Positions 29,604-39,564 of a DNA stretch of 64,000 nucleotides are shown one piece after another. How positions within the stretch are numbered: the stretch's first letter is position 1; each line of letters opens with the position of its first letter. A model generated the notes under the pieces. That model searched no databases. It saw only the letters and a list, made by a program, of their open reading frames with translations, and was not told the DNA's origin. The stretch covers positions 62,001 to 126,000 of IMG/VR virus record IMGVR_UViG_3300035660_000002. One strand, given 5' to 3'. Source of the DNA: a virus. A program made the translations under genes and the position numbers.

Positions 29604-30646
29604 TTCAATACCTCAATTTGAGGTGCCAGCCACTGTCGCCAATGATTGTATGTAAGATTTCTCCATGTAAGTAGCGACTGTGATGTGCCGGACGGCTCAA
29701 GGCTGCGGTACCAATCCATCACAAACGTGGGCTCCCAATCACAGAAGGAAATGTCCAGCTTTGCTATAAATGGGATCTCGTCCGCAAGGTACTGTCGGCA
29801 GTCCGTTCCCAACAGCAAACTTGGCATGCCTGATCCTGCACACGGAAGTGCACCATGATTTCGCACTCCTATATAAACATCCTTGTCCTTATGGAAGTTG
29901 ACATACGACTCCGGGGTCCTGAATCTATGCAATTCATCCTTAGGAAACAGCTCTTTGAACTTCTTATAAAATGGTGAATTGTCGTCCCTCCAACGATGGT
30001 AAGCTATAGATACTTCAGCGCCTGCTGTTCTCAACTCGTTGACTGTCCACACAGTCTTATTGTAGTACTCTTTGAAAGTTTCGTCGGAAGCGTGACTCAC
30101 TTCTTCGACATCCGCTATAGCAAAAACCACTTTTTTCTTACTGGTCACTCTTTTTTGTGGAAACATGTAGAATGCGGGACATGGCAGTACGATCGCTTTC
30201 CCTGGTGCGATCCCCGCTCTCTGATGCACCCAATAATAGCAAAGTCTGTCTCGGCATACAACGGTGTCTACGAGACGAGCGTTCTTCAATCCGACCAAAG
30301 CTTCCCTGCCGTACCAGAAATCTCCTTCGTATGGGACAGCAAGCCCTATGCCAAGAAACGCTACTTTCTTCTTATGTTTTATGCACATCTTCCATGCCAC
30401 TCTGTGAACCTCATTGACCCACGAAGGAGTGCCAGGTGTGATTATATATCTGGCCGTTCTGATGAGCTCCTCCAACTTCGCAGGGTCGTTCTTTGTTTGA
30501 TCGTGATTGACTAAGTAATATGCAGAGTGGTGTATGTCGAACTTCGCCAGTTCCGGCAGAAGCATCCTCAGCCCCTGATGAATTACCGCATCACCGGCTT
30601 CCCATTCCCACGCGCACGATATAAAAACTACATGCTCTTTGGCCAT
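29600..30646 (-). CDS. polysaccharide pyruvyl transferase-like (CsaB/WcaK) protein
   Basis: 348 residues. WEAGDAVIHQGLRMLLPEL near the N-terminus and YIGVRNHGALPCAGSGMPSL near residue 270 are the two conserved blocks of the PS_pyruv_trans family (GD..I..g......, and the R.H....A...G.P motif). These enzymes transfer pyruvate from phosphoenolpyruvate onto cell-surface sugars, or are relatives of that fold. With neighbouring glycosyl- and methyltransferases it would complete a sugar-decoration set. Activity is not provable from sequence. Confidence 0.75.
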   Translation of the reverse strand: MAKEHVVFISCAWEWEAGDAVIHQGLRMLLPELAKFDIHHSAYYLVNHDQTKNDPAKLEELIRTARYIITPGTPSWVNEVHRVAWKMCIKHKKKVAFLGIGLAVPYEGDFWYGREALVGLKNARLVDTVVCRDRLCYYWVHQRAGIAPGKAIVLPCPAFYMFPQKRVTSKKKVVFAIADVEEVSHASDETFKEYYNKTVWTVNELRTAGAEVSIAYHRWRDDNSPFYKKFKELFPKDELHRFRTPESYVNFHKDKDVYIGVRNHGALPCAGSGMPSLLLGTDCRQYLADEIPFIAKLDISFCDWEPTFVMDWYRSLEPSGTSQSLLTWRNLTYNHWRQWLAPQIEVLK

Positions 30647-30647
30647 A

Positions 30648-31376
30648 TTACCACATCACCTTTCCTATGGATCCGTACCCTTGAATGTTGAGATCGAGCA
30701 CACCTTTCGCGTCCGGGCCCACACTCCACATAGCAGTAGATGTCCTAAGAATTTTTGCCAGCGTAGTCAGTCCCGACTTTTCGCATCCTACGAACAGTTT
30801 TGCCTGCTGCACTATGCTGATCAGACTGAGCAAACTGGATGTCTTGCCTATCATGTTTATGGCGTTCTTGTCTCGGGAAAATGCATCAAAACATCTCTTG
30901 GAAACCGCATCATCCTCATTTCCCACAAACACAGGCATCCATCCTGTCAATGCTGCGACTATGGTAATCATCTTGACCCATGTGTTGCTATCCAAGCTAT
31001 CTGTGGACGCTTCTGGAATGTGCACGATAAATATCGGCTGCCTTGTATAATGATTCAGCACATCCGCCACAACGTATCTCTTATCATTCATGGAAGCCTG
31101 AGATCTCTTCTCCGGCACATCTCCTGTGCCGGGCTGTGTCTCTACAAAATACCTTCCGTTTCTGCTCTTGTCGTAACAGCACACAACCTTAAAAGATGAC
31201 CGGACGAAAACCTCGAGACTGTCTGCCTCAAAATCGCACGGTGTGTCATATTCATTTACAATCTGTGCCCCCGCCACGAGAGACAACAAATCCTGCACAT
31301 TCAACGGACGTCCATCAGACCATAGCGATCCGAAGTCCTCCCCCACCTCCATTGGGATGCTAAGCTCTTTCAACAT
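30648..31376 (-). CDS. GT9-like glycosyltransferase, short form
   Basis: 242 residues behind GGGAGGG with a long spacing. The C-terminal half aligns by eye with the GT9 gene at 26651: TGWMPVFVGNEDD, INMIGKTSSLLSLISIVQQA and FVGCEKSGLTTLAKILRTST. The N-terminal Rossmann half normally present in GT-B enzymes is short and unlike it, so this could be a donor-binding half or a non-catalytic paralogue. The shared GKT....L..I.Q pattern suggests duplication within this block. Confidence 0.6.
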   Translation of the reverse strand: MLKELSIPMEVGEDFGSLWSDGRPLNVQDLLSLVAGAQIVNEYDTPCDFEADSLEVFVRSSFKVVCCYDKSRNGRYFVETQPGTGDVPEKRSQASMNDKRYVVADVLNHYTRQPIFIVHIPEASTDSLDSNTWVKMITIVAALTGWMPVFVGNEDDAVSKRCFDAFSRDKNAINMIGKTSSLLSLISIVQQAKLFVGCEKSGLTTLAKILRTSTAMWSVGPDAKGVLDLNIQGYGSIGKVMW

Positions 31377-31397
31377 GATTTTTGGTACCCTCCCGTT

Positions 31398-32117
31398 TTA
31401 TACCAATGAATCCACCACATCAATCAATATATCTACTGTCTTATATATTCTGCTGGACGCGTTCGGTTGAAACTCTACTTCCACATACAGACTCTGCGCT
31501 ATGGATAAATCTCCGTAGTGTCCACTTGCGGTCCTGGCCGCTGTCGCAAACAGATCTCCCACAACCGTCTGCGTGGTGTTCGTACCATTTGCTATCGTAA
31601 CATTCGAGCTGTCCCCTGTGGTCGGTGATGTTATCTTCAAAAACCCTGTAGTAGCTGCCTTTGACGCGACAACGCTGCCCACAGCTGTGTTGATGGCCGT
31701 GACCACAGTATCTATGGATACAGCCGCCGAGATGTTGATGTCATCGTATACGATGTCGTCTATGGTCACCTTGATCTTGTCGCCTGCTATTCCTGTGAAT
31801 GTCGCAACATCGCCTGTGATTATACCTGCCGTATCCGTTGAATTCAATACTGTCTTGATAAGACCTGTGGCTGCGCTCGCAAGATCAATGTCAGTCGAAG
31901 CCTTATCCTTGCTGAATACATAAGTGGTAAGTTCCTTCAGCTTCTTCGCCCTGAGATTGAACTGCACTGGACTGGCAAGATTCCAAGGATAAATGTGAAA
32001 TATGTCCTTATAAAACTGCAGAGACAACTGGACATTGTCACCCTTCTTAATCTTCATGTACTGTAACTCTTGAGAGTCGAGCGACCCATCCTCAGGGACG
32101 ATTAGTATTAGACTCAT
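31398..32117 (-). CDS. fibre/baseplate structural protein
   Basis: 239 residues behind AAGGAGGAACC. The first 60 residues (LQYMKIKKGDNVQLSLQFYK) resemble the start of many phage fibre- and baseplate-periphery proteins in which a short strand block is given over to attachment. Residues 110-190 contain DIVYDDINISAAVSIDTVVT...SPTTGDSSNVTI, similar to the flagellin hook IN domain. No export signal, unlike the fibre that follows it. Probably an adaptor between tail and fibre. Confidence 0.55.
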   Translation of the reverse strand: MSLILIVPEDGSLDSQELQYMKIKKGDNVQLSLQFYKDIFHIYPWNLASPVQFNLRAKKLKELTTYVFSKDKASTDIDLASAATGLIKTVLNSTDTAGIITGDVATFTGIAGDKIKVTIDDIVYDDINISAAVSIDTVVTAINTAVGSVVASKAATTGFLKITSPTTGDSSNVTIANGTNTTQTVVGDLFATAARTASGHYGDLSIAQSLYVEVEFQPNASSRIYKTVDILIDVVDSLV

Positions 32118-32132
32118 GGTTCCTCCTTAACT

Positions 32133-35100
32133 CTATTTTGTCGTTATCGTTCTTGACCCAAGTGTGTCAACCTGGTAATGGACACCTGCGGTCTCTATCA
32201 AACAGTCTCCGGCGTAGTCATCGGAAGCAGCGGCCACACGGTAAAGATTGAACATCAATTGGTCACCTACTAGATAATTAGTTCCCGTTATAGCACCAAA
32301 ATCTGTCCTATAACATCTGTATCTTGTGTCTATCGCGACATCAGGAGAGTCTATCGTGGCAGCTGCCGCTAATGTAACGCCGTCTCTGCACACAACGTAA
32401 GTCAGCCTCCATTGGACATTATCCGTCCCACCCGCAGGAGCAGCAATACCTTGCCAATGAACATGGAAAACTAAGTTGGTCCCCTCAGCATAATCATGTT
32501 GTAATTCAAACCCACCTGAGACGTATTCATCTATGGCAAATGCATAAGTTCCTATCGTGGTATCTGTTCCTATGCTATCTCTGAATGTATCTATTCCAGG
32601 GTAGCTCGACGCTGGTTTCGCTAATACATACCCCGCTATATTTAGATCTTTATAAACAGGGACGTCTAATACGAGCGTCTTCGCAGCTCCACAATCTATC
32701 TGTAAATCTGAAGGAGCGACGAGAGAGGCATCTATCCTGCCTGCCGAACCCGTGTACTGGATTGACATATCACTCCCTGTGCCAAGAGTGACTAACCCGC
32801 CGTCATCGAGGAAGATGTCATTTGCGACGTACAAGTCGTTTGTACACAGTTTACCGTTATAGGTAATGGTGCCAGTTAGGGTCGTGACTGCTCCAGTCAG
32901 CACACAGGCGGTCACGTCTACAACAGATCCGGTGTCCTGTTCTAATAGACCATTCATATTAGTTCCGGCTTCGATAGTACAGCTGTCTAGGTATATCAAT
33001 GCATCCCCACCATAACTGTCTACTGTGTATCTATCGCTACCTGCTCCTGACAGTCCAATCGCATACAGGTCACAATTATACACGTATCCAATAACATCGT
33101 TCGTAGCGCTTGAATCATAGACCTCTACACAGGATACTCCACTTGTTTGACCTGACCCACCAGCTACATATACTCTTGAGTCATATATATTAAGATAGGT
33201 TGCAGTTTCAGCTGAAGCAGCATTACCACACCAAACAGCGTTAGCTCCAGATGTTCCAACAGCAGCTGACATATATATGTAGGAGTCTCTAATGGTGATG
33301 TTTGTATCATAGGAATATATACCATAGTAGGTAGTAGCATCACCAGCACACACCAATGACGCATCGACATGGTTTAATGTAAATGTTCCGACAGTACCGC
33401 CTGTAGAGTTAATGTTGAATAATTTGTTACCACCAGAACCTGCTGTTGTAGTTACACTCATCTCAGAGAGACTGACTGTAGCTCCTGGTGCTGCAATATC
33501 AAACATGTTCTTGCCAGCTGTAGCGCAGGTTACCGTAGTAACTCCAACTCCTTGACCTACTATGTTAATGCCCTTAGCTATATCTATATCATCAGTGATA
33601 GTATACGTCCCGGATGCTAAGATCAGCGTGTCTCCCGCAGTCGCCGCAGCGACATACGCCTCGATGTCGCCACCTATCGGCACGTACGTGATGTTATTAG
33701 CGACTACGAGTGCGTAGGTGCCCTCATCCCAAGCCCAATTACCTGAAGAATCGACTGTCAGGAACCCGAGAGCAGCGGGGAGAGCAGCGGGGAGCGTATA
33801 AGTAATAGATCCGGGTGTTTGCGTCGTAGTATTGAATTGCGTATAATAATCGTTGTCGCCATCTGACCAAAGTTTGAGGCTACCAGGAACGTTCGTAGAG
33901 CCTGCACCGACGTCTTTACCAGTCTCTAACATCGTGTAACTATGTAAAGTCGTGGTGTTCATCGCCACGTATGGAGTGTTAAGAGCTCTGAACTCGAGCT
34001 GTGCCGCCAAAGCATTGAAATACCACCCCGTATTATCTAACCCCAGACCACTCTTATATCTGAACGCCCAAACGGATTGGATTGTTCCGAACTCTAACCC
34101 AACTGAGGCTGTAGGTATGTTATACTGTTGTGCATTAACCACTCCATTGGCAGTTAAATCTCCTCCTGTAATCTCCTTTAACGTTAACGTATCTAAGGTG
34201 AATGACTGCCCTGTAGTTAATGTAGAGGTAATAACAAAATCCGTTGGAGCTACCGCTGATTTGAAATACGTTGTATGTGTTCCTGCAGTTAACGTCAGAG
34301 CTGTTGCTGTCTCTGCAAAATCTGTGGTAATGGTAGCAACCTCAGTTCCCAACCCTACATCCGCAACAGTGTAGGTGAATGCATACCATCTAGAAGCAAT
34401 GCCTGCAATATCCATGTCTCCAACAGCTTGCGTTAAAGTGGAGGCATTCCCTGAACTATATGCCCACTGGGCTTCATCATCAGCTAACGTACAATCTTCT
34501 GCATCTCCCCAATCTGTCCCTCCAGTTAAATTTGGATTCGTCAAACTCTCTGCAGCGAGAGTGGATCTATCAATAATCTCATAATCACATGAATTCTGGA
34601 AGAGATTCTCATCCTCCATCCACTTGATCTCACCATCGTTCGTCTCTCCATCGAAGAGAATACGGTAATCTATTCCTGCTACTCCCGCTCCTATCGTCAA
34701 GGCTGTGGTTGCATTCGTTGCTAACAGCCCACCTGAGAACGTGGACGACGTTGATGTCGTAGCTCCTCTGGCAGTAACTGCGGCAAGTGTGTCAGCTTCT
34801 GCAAGGGTAGCAAATTCATAACCAGTGCCACCGCCATTCACTCTAAATGTTTGTCCTGGTGTGCCTATGCCTACCTGAGCAAGAGAAATTGTCGTATCTG
34901 CATACACGATACCATACTGTGTAAAGCTTGCCTTACCAGTTCCTCCCTTATTTACTGCCAAGGGATCAATAAGTCCGATAGTTATTGATCCGGCGGCATG
35001 TGTAACATCTATCTCATTGGCAGTCCCAACTATATCTTTGTACTCTAATGCTGTCGCTGTTGCATTAGATCCTATAACATAATTTGCAGTTCCCAGACTA

Positions 35101-36188
35101 ACCAGTCCCCCTATTGAAGCAGTATTGCTTGAAAATGCTAGAGGAGATGTCCATGTATTCACTCTTTTGGTATATGCATCGTTCCAATTCGTCGATCCGT
35201 CCGCGACTGCCGTGTAAACGCCTGCTCCTGTACATTTTACAAGGCCCGCGAGTGCATCCTCTGTAGTCTTATGAGAGTAAGCTGCGTTCCAACTCACAGA
35301 GCCGTCTGTCACCGATGAATACACACCGGCTCCGTTTACTTTGACTAATCCACTTATTGCGTCCTCTGTGGTTATGTGACCGTTCCAAGCTGTAGAGTTA
35401 TCTGTCACTGCGGAGTAGGCACCGGCACCATTGACCTTGACTATGCCACTTATGGCATCTTCGGTCGTCTTGTGAGTGTATGCCAACCCCCAGTTCGTCT
35501 CCTGCGTAGTGGTAGGAATTACATACAGTGCGGTCAATGATAGCACTCCGGTACCGGAGGTGTACGTCAATCCTGTGGCAGTACATGAAATTGCAGCTCG
35601 TGCCTTAGCATCCGTATAAAACTTGTTTACCGCTCCATCCGGCATATCATCCGCATCTACCTGCCCGGCCCCTGATCCCCAATCTATCATTGTGTCTTTT
35701 ATCGCATCACTGCCAATAGATATAGTCACATTGCCTGCGGGCACTCCGCTATCGGTTACTGTGATCCCAGCTCCTTGTGCCAATAACCTATCATCAAGTA
35801 ATGCAGCGTGGTGAGTCATTACTAAGTACTGTGCATCAGTCGGCGCGCCAGATCCCGCAGCTGCCGTCAGGTCATATTCCACACCTGCCTGCGTCTTAAA
35901 ATACACCTTATGATCCGATGACTTGACATACAGTTTGCCGTAGCCTGTTGTAAGAGCCGGTGCCGTTGTTTCCCCAAGCGCTGTGACGCCCTCCACAGTA
36001 AATCTGTCATTGCCTGCGTCAGATGGTTTGACTCCCACACCGACGTTTCCGGCAGTCTCGTACAAGTCATTGTTTTCTTTAGACCAGTGCTCGGTCGATG
36101 TCTTTCCTGTCCATGCCGATCCTGCATACCCCGCTACTGGCTGGAGTACCATTGCGACAATAGCAATTATGCATAATAGTTTTTTCAT
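32133..36188 (-). CDS. giant fibre with beta-helix domain and export signal, 1351 aa
   Basis: Starts behind CGGAGGATTACG with a typical signal peptide (KKLLCIIAIVAMVLQPVAGY, then AGSA). Residues about 236-336 contain three 30-36-residue repeats of the form H.TTEDA(I/L)(S/A)GLVK(V/C). Residues about 836-1096 are a right-handed beta-helix of pectate-lyase type, opening GGDIEAYVAAATAGDTLILA and continuing as paired I/V/Y strands. The end TAGVHYQVDTLGSRTI is common at phage fibre C-termini. Beta-helices in tail fibres often bind or cut polysaccharides. The middle of the gene (about 32.5-34.7 kb) looks richer in A and T than its ends, which could reflect module exchange. Confidence 0.75.
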   Translation of the reverse strand: MKKLLCIIAIVAMVLQPVAGYAGSAWTGKTSTEHWSKENNDLYETAGNVGVGVKPSDAGNDRFTVEGVTALGETTAPALTTGYGKLYVKSSDHKVYFKTQAGVEYDLTAAAGSGAPTDAQYLVMTHHAALLDDRLLAQGAGITVTDSGVPAGNVTISIGSDAIKDTMIDWGSGAGQVDADDMPDGAVNKFYTDAKARAAISCTATGLTYTSGTGVLSLTALYVIPTTTQETNWGLAYTHKTTEDAISGIVKVNGAGAYSAVTDNSTAWNGHITTEDAISGLVKVNGAGVYSSVTDGSVSWNAAYSHKTTEDALAGLVKCTGAGVYTAVADGSTNWNDAYTKRVNTWTSPLAFSSNTASIGGLVSLGTANYVIGSNATATALEYKDIVGTANEIDVTHAAGSITIGLIDPLAVNKGGTGKASFTQYGIVYADTTISLAQVGIGTPGQTFRVNGGGTGYEFATLAEADTLAAVTARGATTSTSSTFSGGLLATNATTALTIGAGVAGIDYRILFDGETNDGEIKWMEDENLFQNSCDYEIIDRSTLAAESLTNPNLTGGTDWGDAEDCTLADDEAQWAYSSGNASTLTQAVGDMDIAGIASRWYAFTYTVADVGLGTEVATITTDFAETATALTLTAGTHTTYFKSAVAPTDFVITSTLTTGQSFTLDTLTLKEITGGDLTANGVVNAQQYNIPTASVGLEFGTIQSVWAFRYKSGLGLDNTGWYFNALAAQLEFRALNTPYVAMNTTTLHSYTMLETGKDVGAGSTNVPGSLKLWSDGDNDYYTQFNTTTQTPGSITYTLPAALPAALGFLTVDSSGNWAWDEGTYALVVANNITYVPIGGDIEAYVAAATAGDTLILASGTYTITDDIDIAKGINIVGQGVGVTTVTCATAGKNMFDIAAPGATVSLSEMSVTTTAGSGGNKLFNINSTGGTVGTFTLNHVDASLVCAGDATTYYGIYSYDTNITIRDSYIYMSAAVGTSGANAVWCGNAASAETATYLNIYDSRVYVAGGSGQTSGVSCVEVYDSSATNDVIGYVYNCDLYAIGLSGAGSDRYTVDSYGGDALIYLDSCTIEAGTNMNGLLEQDTGSVVDVTACVLTGAVTTLTGTITYNGKLCTNDLYVANDIFLDDGGLVTLGTGSDMSIQYTGSAGRIDASLVAPSDLQIDCGAAKTLVLDVPVYKDLNIAGYVLAKPASSYPGIDTFRDSIGTDTTIGTYAFAIDEYVSGGFELQHDYAEGTNLVFHVHWQGIAAPAGGTDNVQWRLTYVVCRDGVTLAAAATIDSPDVAIDTRYRCYRTDFGAITGTNYLVGDQLMFNLYRVAAASDDYAGDCLIETAGVHYQVDTLGSRTITTK

Positions 36189-36200
36189 CGTAATCCTCCG

Positions 36201-36524
36201 TTAAGACGAATATTGCGCGTTCTTTAGATTGAACCATCCTTTGGCATTGGCCCCCGGTTGACCTATGCCTATAAATATATAATACTTTGTGGTGTCGATA
36301 GCATACCAGTGCTGACCCGCTATAGGATTTGCAGGAAACTGATCTGGAGTCTCGGTTCCAGAGTTAGATCGTAGCCTGCTTACCTCAACACCTGCATCTG
36401 TAGTTTTCTCCTGTATCGTATCTGTGTATGTTGTTCTTGGATGATTAACTTTGATGCTTCCTACTGTGATGATCTCGTCTTCGCATGCCCAGTTTATGAT
36501 CTTGGCTATAAATTTCTTTATCAT
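36201..36524 (-). CDS. small tail-associated protein with GWFNLKNAQY module
   Basis: 107 residues from ATG 36524 behind GGAGGAGATAAA; the frame extends upstream without a start signal. The C-terminal 40 residues, including WYAIDTTKYYIFIGIGQPGA then GWFNLKNAQYSS, are nearly repeated in the 67-residue gene at 46173-46376. The N-terminal half (KKFIAKIINWACEDEIITVG) is unrelated. A shared end module suggests it docks to a common partner in the tail. Its start overlaps the stop of the 695-residue fibre gene. Confidence 0.6.
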   Translation of the reverse strand: MIKKFIAKIINWACEDEIITVGSIKVNHPRTTYTDTIQEKTTDAGVEVSRLRSNSGTETPDQFPANPIAGQHWYAIDTTKYYIFIGIGQPGANAKGWFNLKNAQYSS

Positions 36525-38608
36525 TTTATCTCCTCCACCGCAAATTTGAATTTCTTTCCATCGGGGGATATAAGGATAATCCCGTTCGGACCATCCCAGT
36601 CTTCCTTTATTACCCAGTCGTTCATCATCTTGATATCGCCTGTATGTATATTCACACAGTAAATATCCGCCCATCTTATGGCGGTGTCACCAAGCTTGCC
36701 CGAGTTGTCCCCTCCATTCGGATTGATGTTGACTGCTGTCAATGTGTCTGTCCCGGGTATGTAAGTGAATGTATTCTCGCCTCCGAATGCGGTGCCGCCG
36801 CTATTGTATTGAACATAAGTGTCGGCTCCGCCCGGAGGAGTTACTACGGTAGCCCAAGCTAACACTGCGGATCCATTCGTAGTCAGAGCCTGCCCTGTTG
36901 TGCCGTCAGCGACCGGCAAAGTATAAGCTGTGTCAGCTGTCTGCGATGCCGAGGGGGTCAAGGATACAAAACGGTCTGTACCTCCATTCTCGGAATACAA
37001 CTTGAGAGACCCCGACAGCGTATTTTTACCAAGGAGCAACTGCTGCGTTCCAGTCGTAAATGTAAAGCCCGCATCTGCTCCAAAAGCGCCTGAATTATTA
37101 AACTGCACTTGCGTGTCCGACCCGGCTACACCAACAGATCCTCCTGCTACCCATGACATAACACCGCCTGTGGTAGACTGTAGAAAGCCGCTACTGCCTA
37201 CCGGCATAGCTGTCGGCAGTGTGTAGGTAGCAGTCGCGCTCTGTGTACCTGCCGTTAACTCTGTATAATATGCGTTATTCCCCGCACTCCATAGTTTCAT
37301 CTCCCCTGCAATGTTGGGTGTGGCGGGAGTCTCGTCTTTACCTAGCTCTATAGCATTTACACACTGGAAATACACAGTCGTAGGCGTAGTTGCGCCTCTA
37401 CCTGTTACAGACTGTAATGTAGACGTGTCTGCTATTGTAGTTATCCCAACCCCTGGAGTTACCGATATGTCCGTTCCGGCAGTCAATACTTTCTCGTTAG
37501 GCAACGATCCCGACACACTCGATACCACAAATTCGGGAGACGCCGGAGCCACATCTACACCGATCCCCATACCACGCCAATTATGAAAGTACCCCACTGT
37601 CGTTGTTCCTGCTATCAGTAGAGGTTTATTGATGTATCCTACAGTTACCGGAGCTGTCGCTGTCAAAGCTCCGGCAGTTGCTCCACTCAAGAAGTGAACA
37701 GCTCCTGGAGTAAGTCCTACAAGTCCTGAAACGTTTCCTTCTACTGCTAACCAGAAGTTATCCGGGTCCACAATAATGGCTACAATGCCCACAACTTCTG
37801 CGTTTGTTTCGGTATCTGCTTTCGCTTTAACGAAAAGACTTGTACCGGCATCCCATCGTAAAACGTCCCCAATAGCAAAACCATGTAACGTTTGTGCGAC
37901 AAGTTTGTAAACTGTTGAGAATGGAACAGTAGTTGCAGGATTCGCCCACTCCATTGCAGTGCCATTCCACCTGATGTAGTAGTTCGTTAGGGCGCTGTTG
38001 TTCATAGCCAACTTAGGTTCTGTGACACTATCATCTGCCAACTGGGCTGTATCCACCCCCAGAGCCTTGATTCGTAAAGTATCCGTATTAGTCTCTAAAG
38101 TTGTTCCATCAACATTAACCGTAAGAGCATTGGTGCCCCCCGCAAGAGAAAGACCGTCCCCAGCAGTATCTGCATTGAGCTTCAGTGCTGTTATCCCGCT
38201 ATCCTTGACTCGTAGTGTGTCAGTATTGATCTCTATAGTAGAATCATCGACGTTGACGTAAAGATTAAGTCTCTCATCTCCTCCCGGAACCAGAGTCGCT
38301 TTCGACAACCCATCTCCTGCCAGTAGTTTGGTGTTTAGGTACCCCGAGGTCGTGTCTGCTACGGTAACTCTCACATATTTATCACCTCCGCTGGCTATAA
38401 GAGCCCATGCGGCGCCTGTCCATTGATATAAGGAATCTGTGTCTCTGACGAGATGCATATCCCCCACTTGATTTCCGATAGCAGGAAGAGAGGCATAGGT
38501 TGCCACAGGAGATCTCCAGTGTTTATCCGCCATGCCTGCCTGTTCCGCAAGACACAGGCTTGTCATAAAACTCGTCAACATTACGAAAATTAGAGCAATT
38601 CTTCTCAT
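36521..38608 (-). CDS. fibre protein with export signal, 695 aa
   Basis: Starts at ATG 38608 behind GGAGGTATTAAA. Signal peptide: RRIALIFVMLTSFMTSLCLA. Next comes a module shared with other phage fibres, YASLPAIGNQVGDMHLVRDT followed by LYQWTGAAW. The body is Gly/Thr/Ala-rich beta repeats, with LGDTAIRWADIY near the end, the same module as in the 1886-residue fibre. The C-terminus WDGPNGIILISPDGKKFKFA probably caps the trimer. Likely a host-binding fibre paired with the 1351-residue protein. Confidence 0.72.
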   Translation of the reverse strand: MRRIALIFVMLTSFMTSLCLAEQAGMADKHWRSPVATYASLPAIGNQVGDMHLVRDTDSLYQWTGAAWALIASGGDKYVRVTVADTTSGYLNTKLLAGDGLSKATLVPGGDERLNLYVNVDDSTIEINTDTLRVKDSGITALKLNADTAGDGLSLAGGTNALTVNVDGTTLETNTDTLRIKALGVDTAQLADDSVTEPKLAMNNSALTNYYIRWNGTAMEWANPATTVPFSTVYKLVAQTLHGFAIGDVLRWDAGTSLFVKAKADTETNAEVVGIVAIIVDPDNFWLAVEGNVSGLVGLTPGAVHFLSGATAGALTATAPVTVGYINKPLLIAGTTTVGYFHNWRGMGIGVDVAPASPEFVVSSVSGSLPNEKVLTAGTDISVTPGVGITTIADTSTLQSVTGRGATTPTTVYFQCVNAIELGKDETPATPNIAGEMKLWSAGNNAYYTELTAGTQSATATYTLPTAMPVGSSGFLQSTTGGVMSWVAGGSVGVAGSDTQVQFNNSGAFGADAGFTFTTGTQQLLLGKNTLSGSLKLYSENGGTDRFVSLTPSASQTADTAYTLPVADGTTGQALTTNGSAVLAWATVVTPPGGADTYVQYNSGGTAFGGENTFTYIPGTDTLTAVNINPNGGDNSGKLGDTAIRWADIYCVNIHTGDIKMMNDWVIKEDWDGPNGIILISPDGKKFKFAVEEIK

Positions 38609-39564
38609 TTTAATACCTCCGATGTATGAACATCTCTCTTGCCCTGTACCATCTTTCTTATCGGACAAATACAGTTAATTCTATTGTCCTCAAATTCTTC
38701 TGACCCTATGATTTCCTCCAGAGAGTAACAGTGCAGATCGCCCATGATCTTGCTATAAGGTAAGCAACAAGAGAGCACAGTCCCGTTCTCCTGTATTTTC
38801 AGTATACCCACAGTATTATGACAATATTTGCTTGGAGCAATCTTCCTCCATAACTTATATATAGCATGAAAGGTGCCAGGTATCTGTAGTAATGGCCTGT
38901 GGTAGAACCCTAAGAAAGCACTCACATCTGCGTTATGCTTCACCAAGAATATCCTATCCAGATACTCAGTATCCTTTGGTGGCTTATCAAGTTTATATGG
39001 CTTCTCAAGATTCTTGAGGAACTGGAACTCCTGGAACTTCACGGCATCTACGCCCAGCTCATCAGCTAAGTTCATAATTGCTTCCATATTGTAGAAGTTA
39101 TAGTTGCTGACAGTAGTTTGGATAGTCACCCTCTTGCCACAGCTCTTGAAATACTTGATGTTGTCTATAATACAGTCAAAGAAACAGTTGGGTCTCAGGA
39201 ACTCCTGGAGATCCTTGTTGGCTGCGTCCAGGGATATCACAAACTCAACATTCATATCTTTGAGTATCTCACGGTGCCTATCAGATATATCTGAGAAGTT
39301 ACTGGTAATCAGAGTCTTGAAATGATACTTCTTTATGTCCTCGAAGACCGTCTCAATACGGGAATACATAAGTACTTCACCACCACCAGCCAAGTCCAAG
39401 ATGTCAATGGTTGGGAATACCTTATCACGAATACCGATATAGGTCACTTCGTCCAGCTCGAACCTGCTGTGTTGCTCTTGATTAGAGTGCCAGCACATAA
39501 GACATTTGCCGGGACAACGATTGGTCAGACCCAACATCAGCGTTTTAATTTCCTTTAACTGCAT
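38605..39564 (-). CDS. radical SAM enzyme with extra C-terminal Cys cluster
   Basis: 319 residues from ATG 39564 behind AAAGAGGGAAACTC. The CxxxCxxC 4Fe-4S motif is at Cys17/21/24 (TNRCPGKCLMCWHS), followed by LDLAGGGEVLM (SAM-binding GGE). A SPASM-like C-terminal region has CHNTVGILKIQENGTVLSCC and CICPIRK, which could hold auxiliary clusters. The gene overlaps the next radical SAM gene by 20 bases and is clearly its paralogue (T-N-R-C...CWHSN; SNYNFY). Such enzymes generate a 5'-deoxyadenosyl radical to modify peptides, sugars or nucleotides. The target is not known. Confidence 0.85.
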   Translation of the reverse strand: MQLKEIKTLMLGLTNRCPGKCLMCWHSNQEQHSRFELDEVTYIGIRDKVFPTIDILDLAGGGEVLMYSRIETVFEDIKKYHFKTLITSNFSDISDRHREILKDMNVEFVISLDAANKDLQEFLRPNCFFDCIIDNIKYFKSCGKRVTIQTTVSNYNFYNMEAIMNLADELGVDAVKFQEFQFLKNLEKPYKLDKPPKDTEYLDRIFLVKHNADVSAFLGFYHRPLLQIPGTFHAIYKLWRKIAPSKYCHNTVGILKIQENGTVLSCCLPYSKIMGDLHCYSLEEIIGSEEFEDNRINCICPIRKMVQGKRDVHTSEVLK

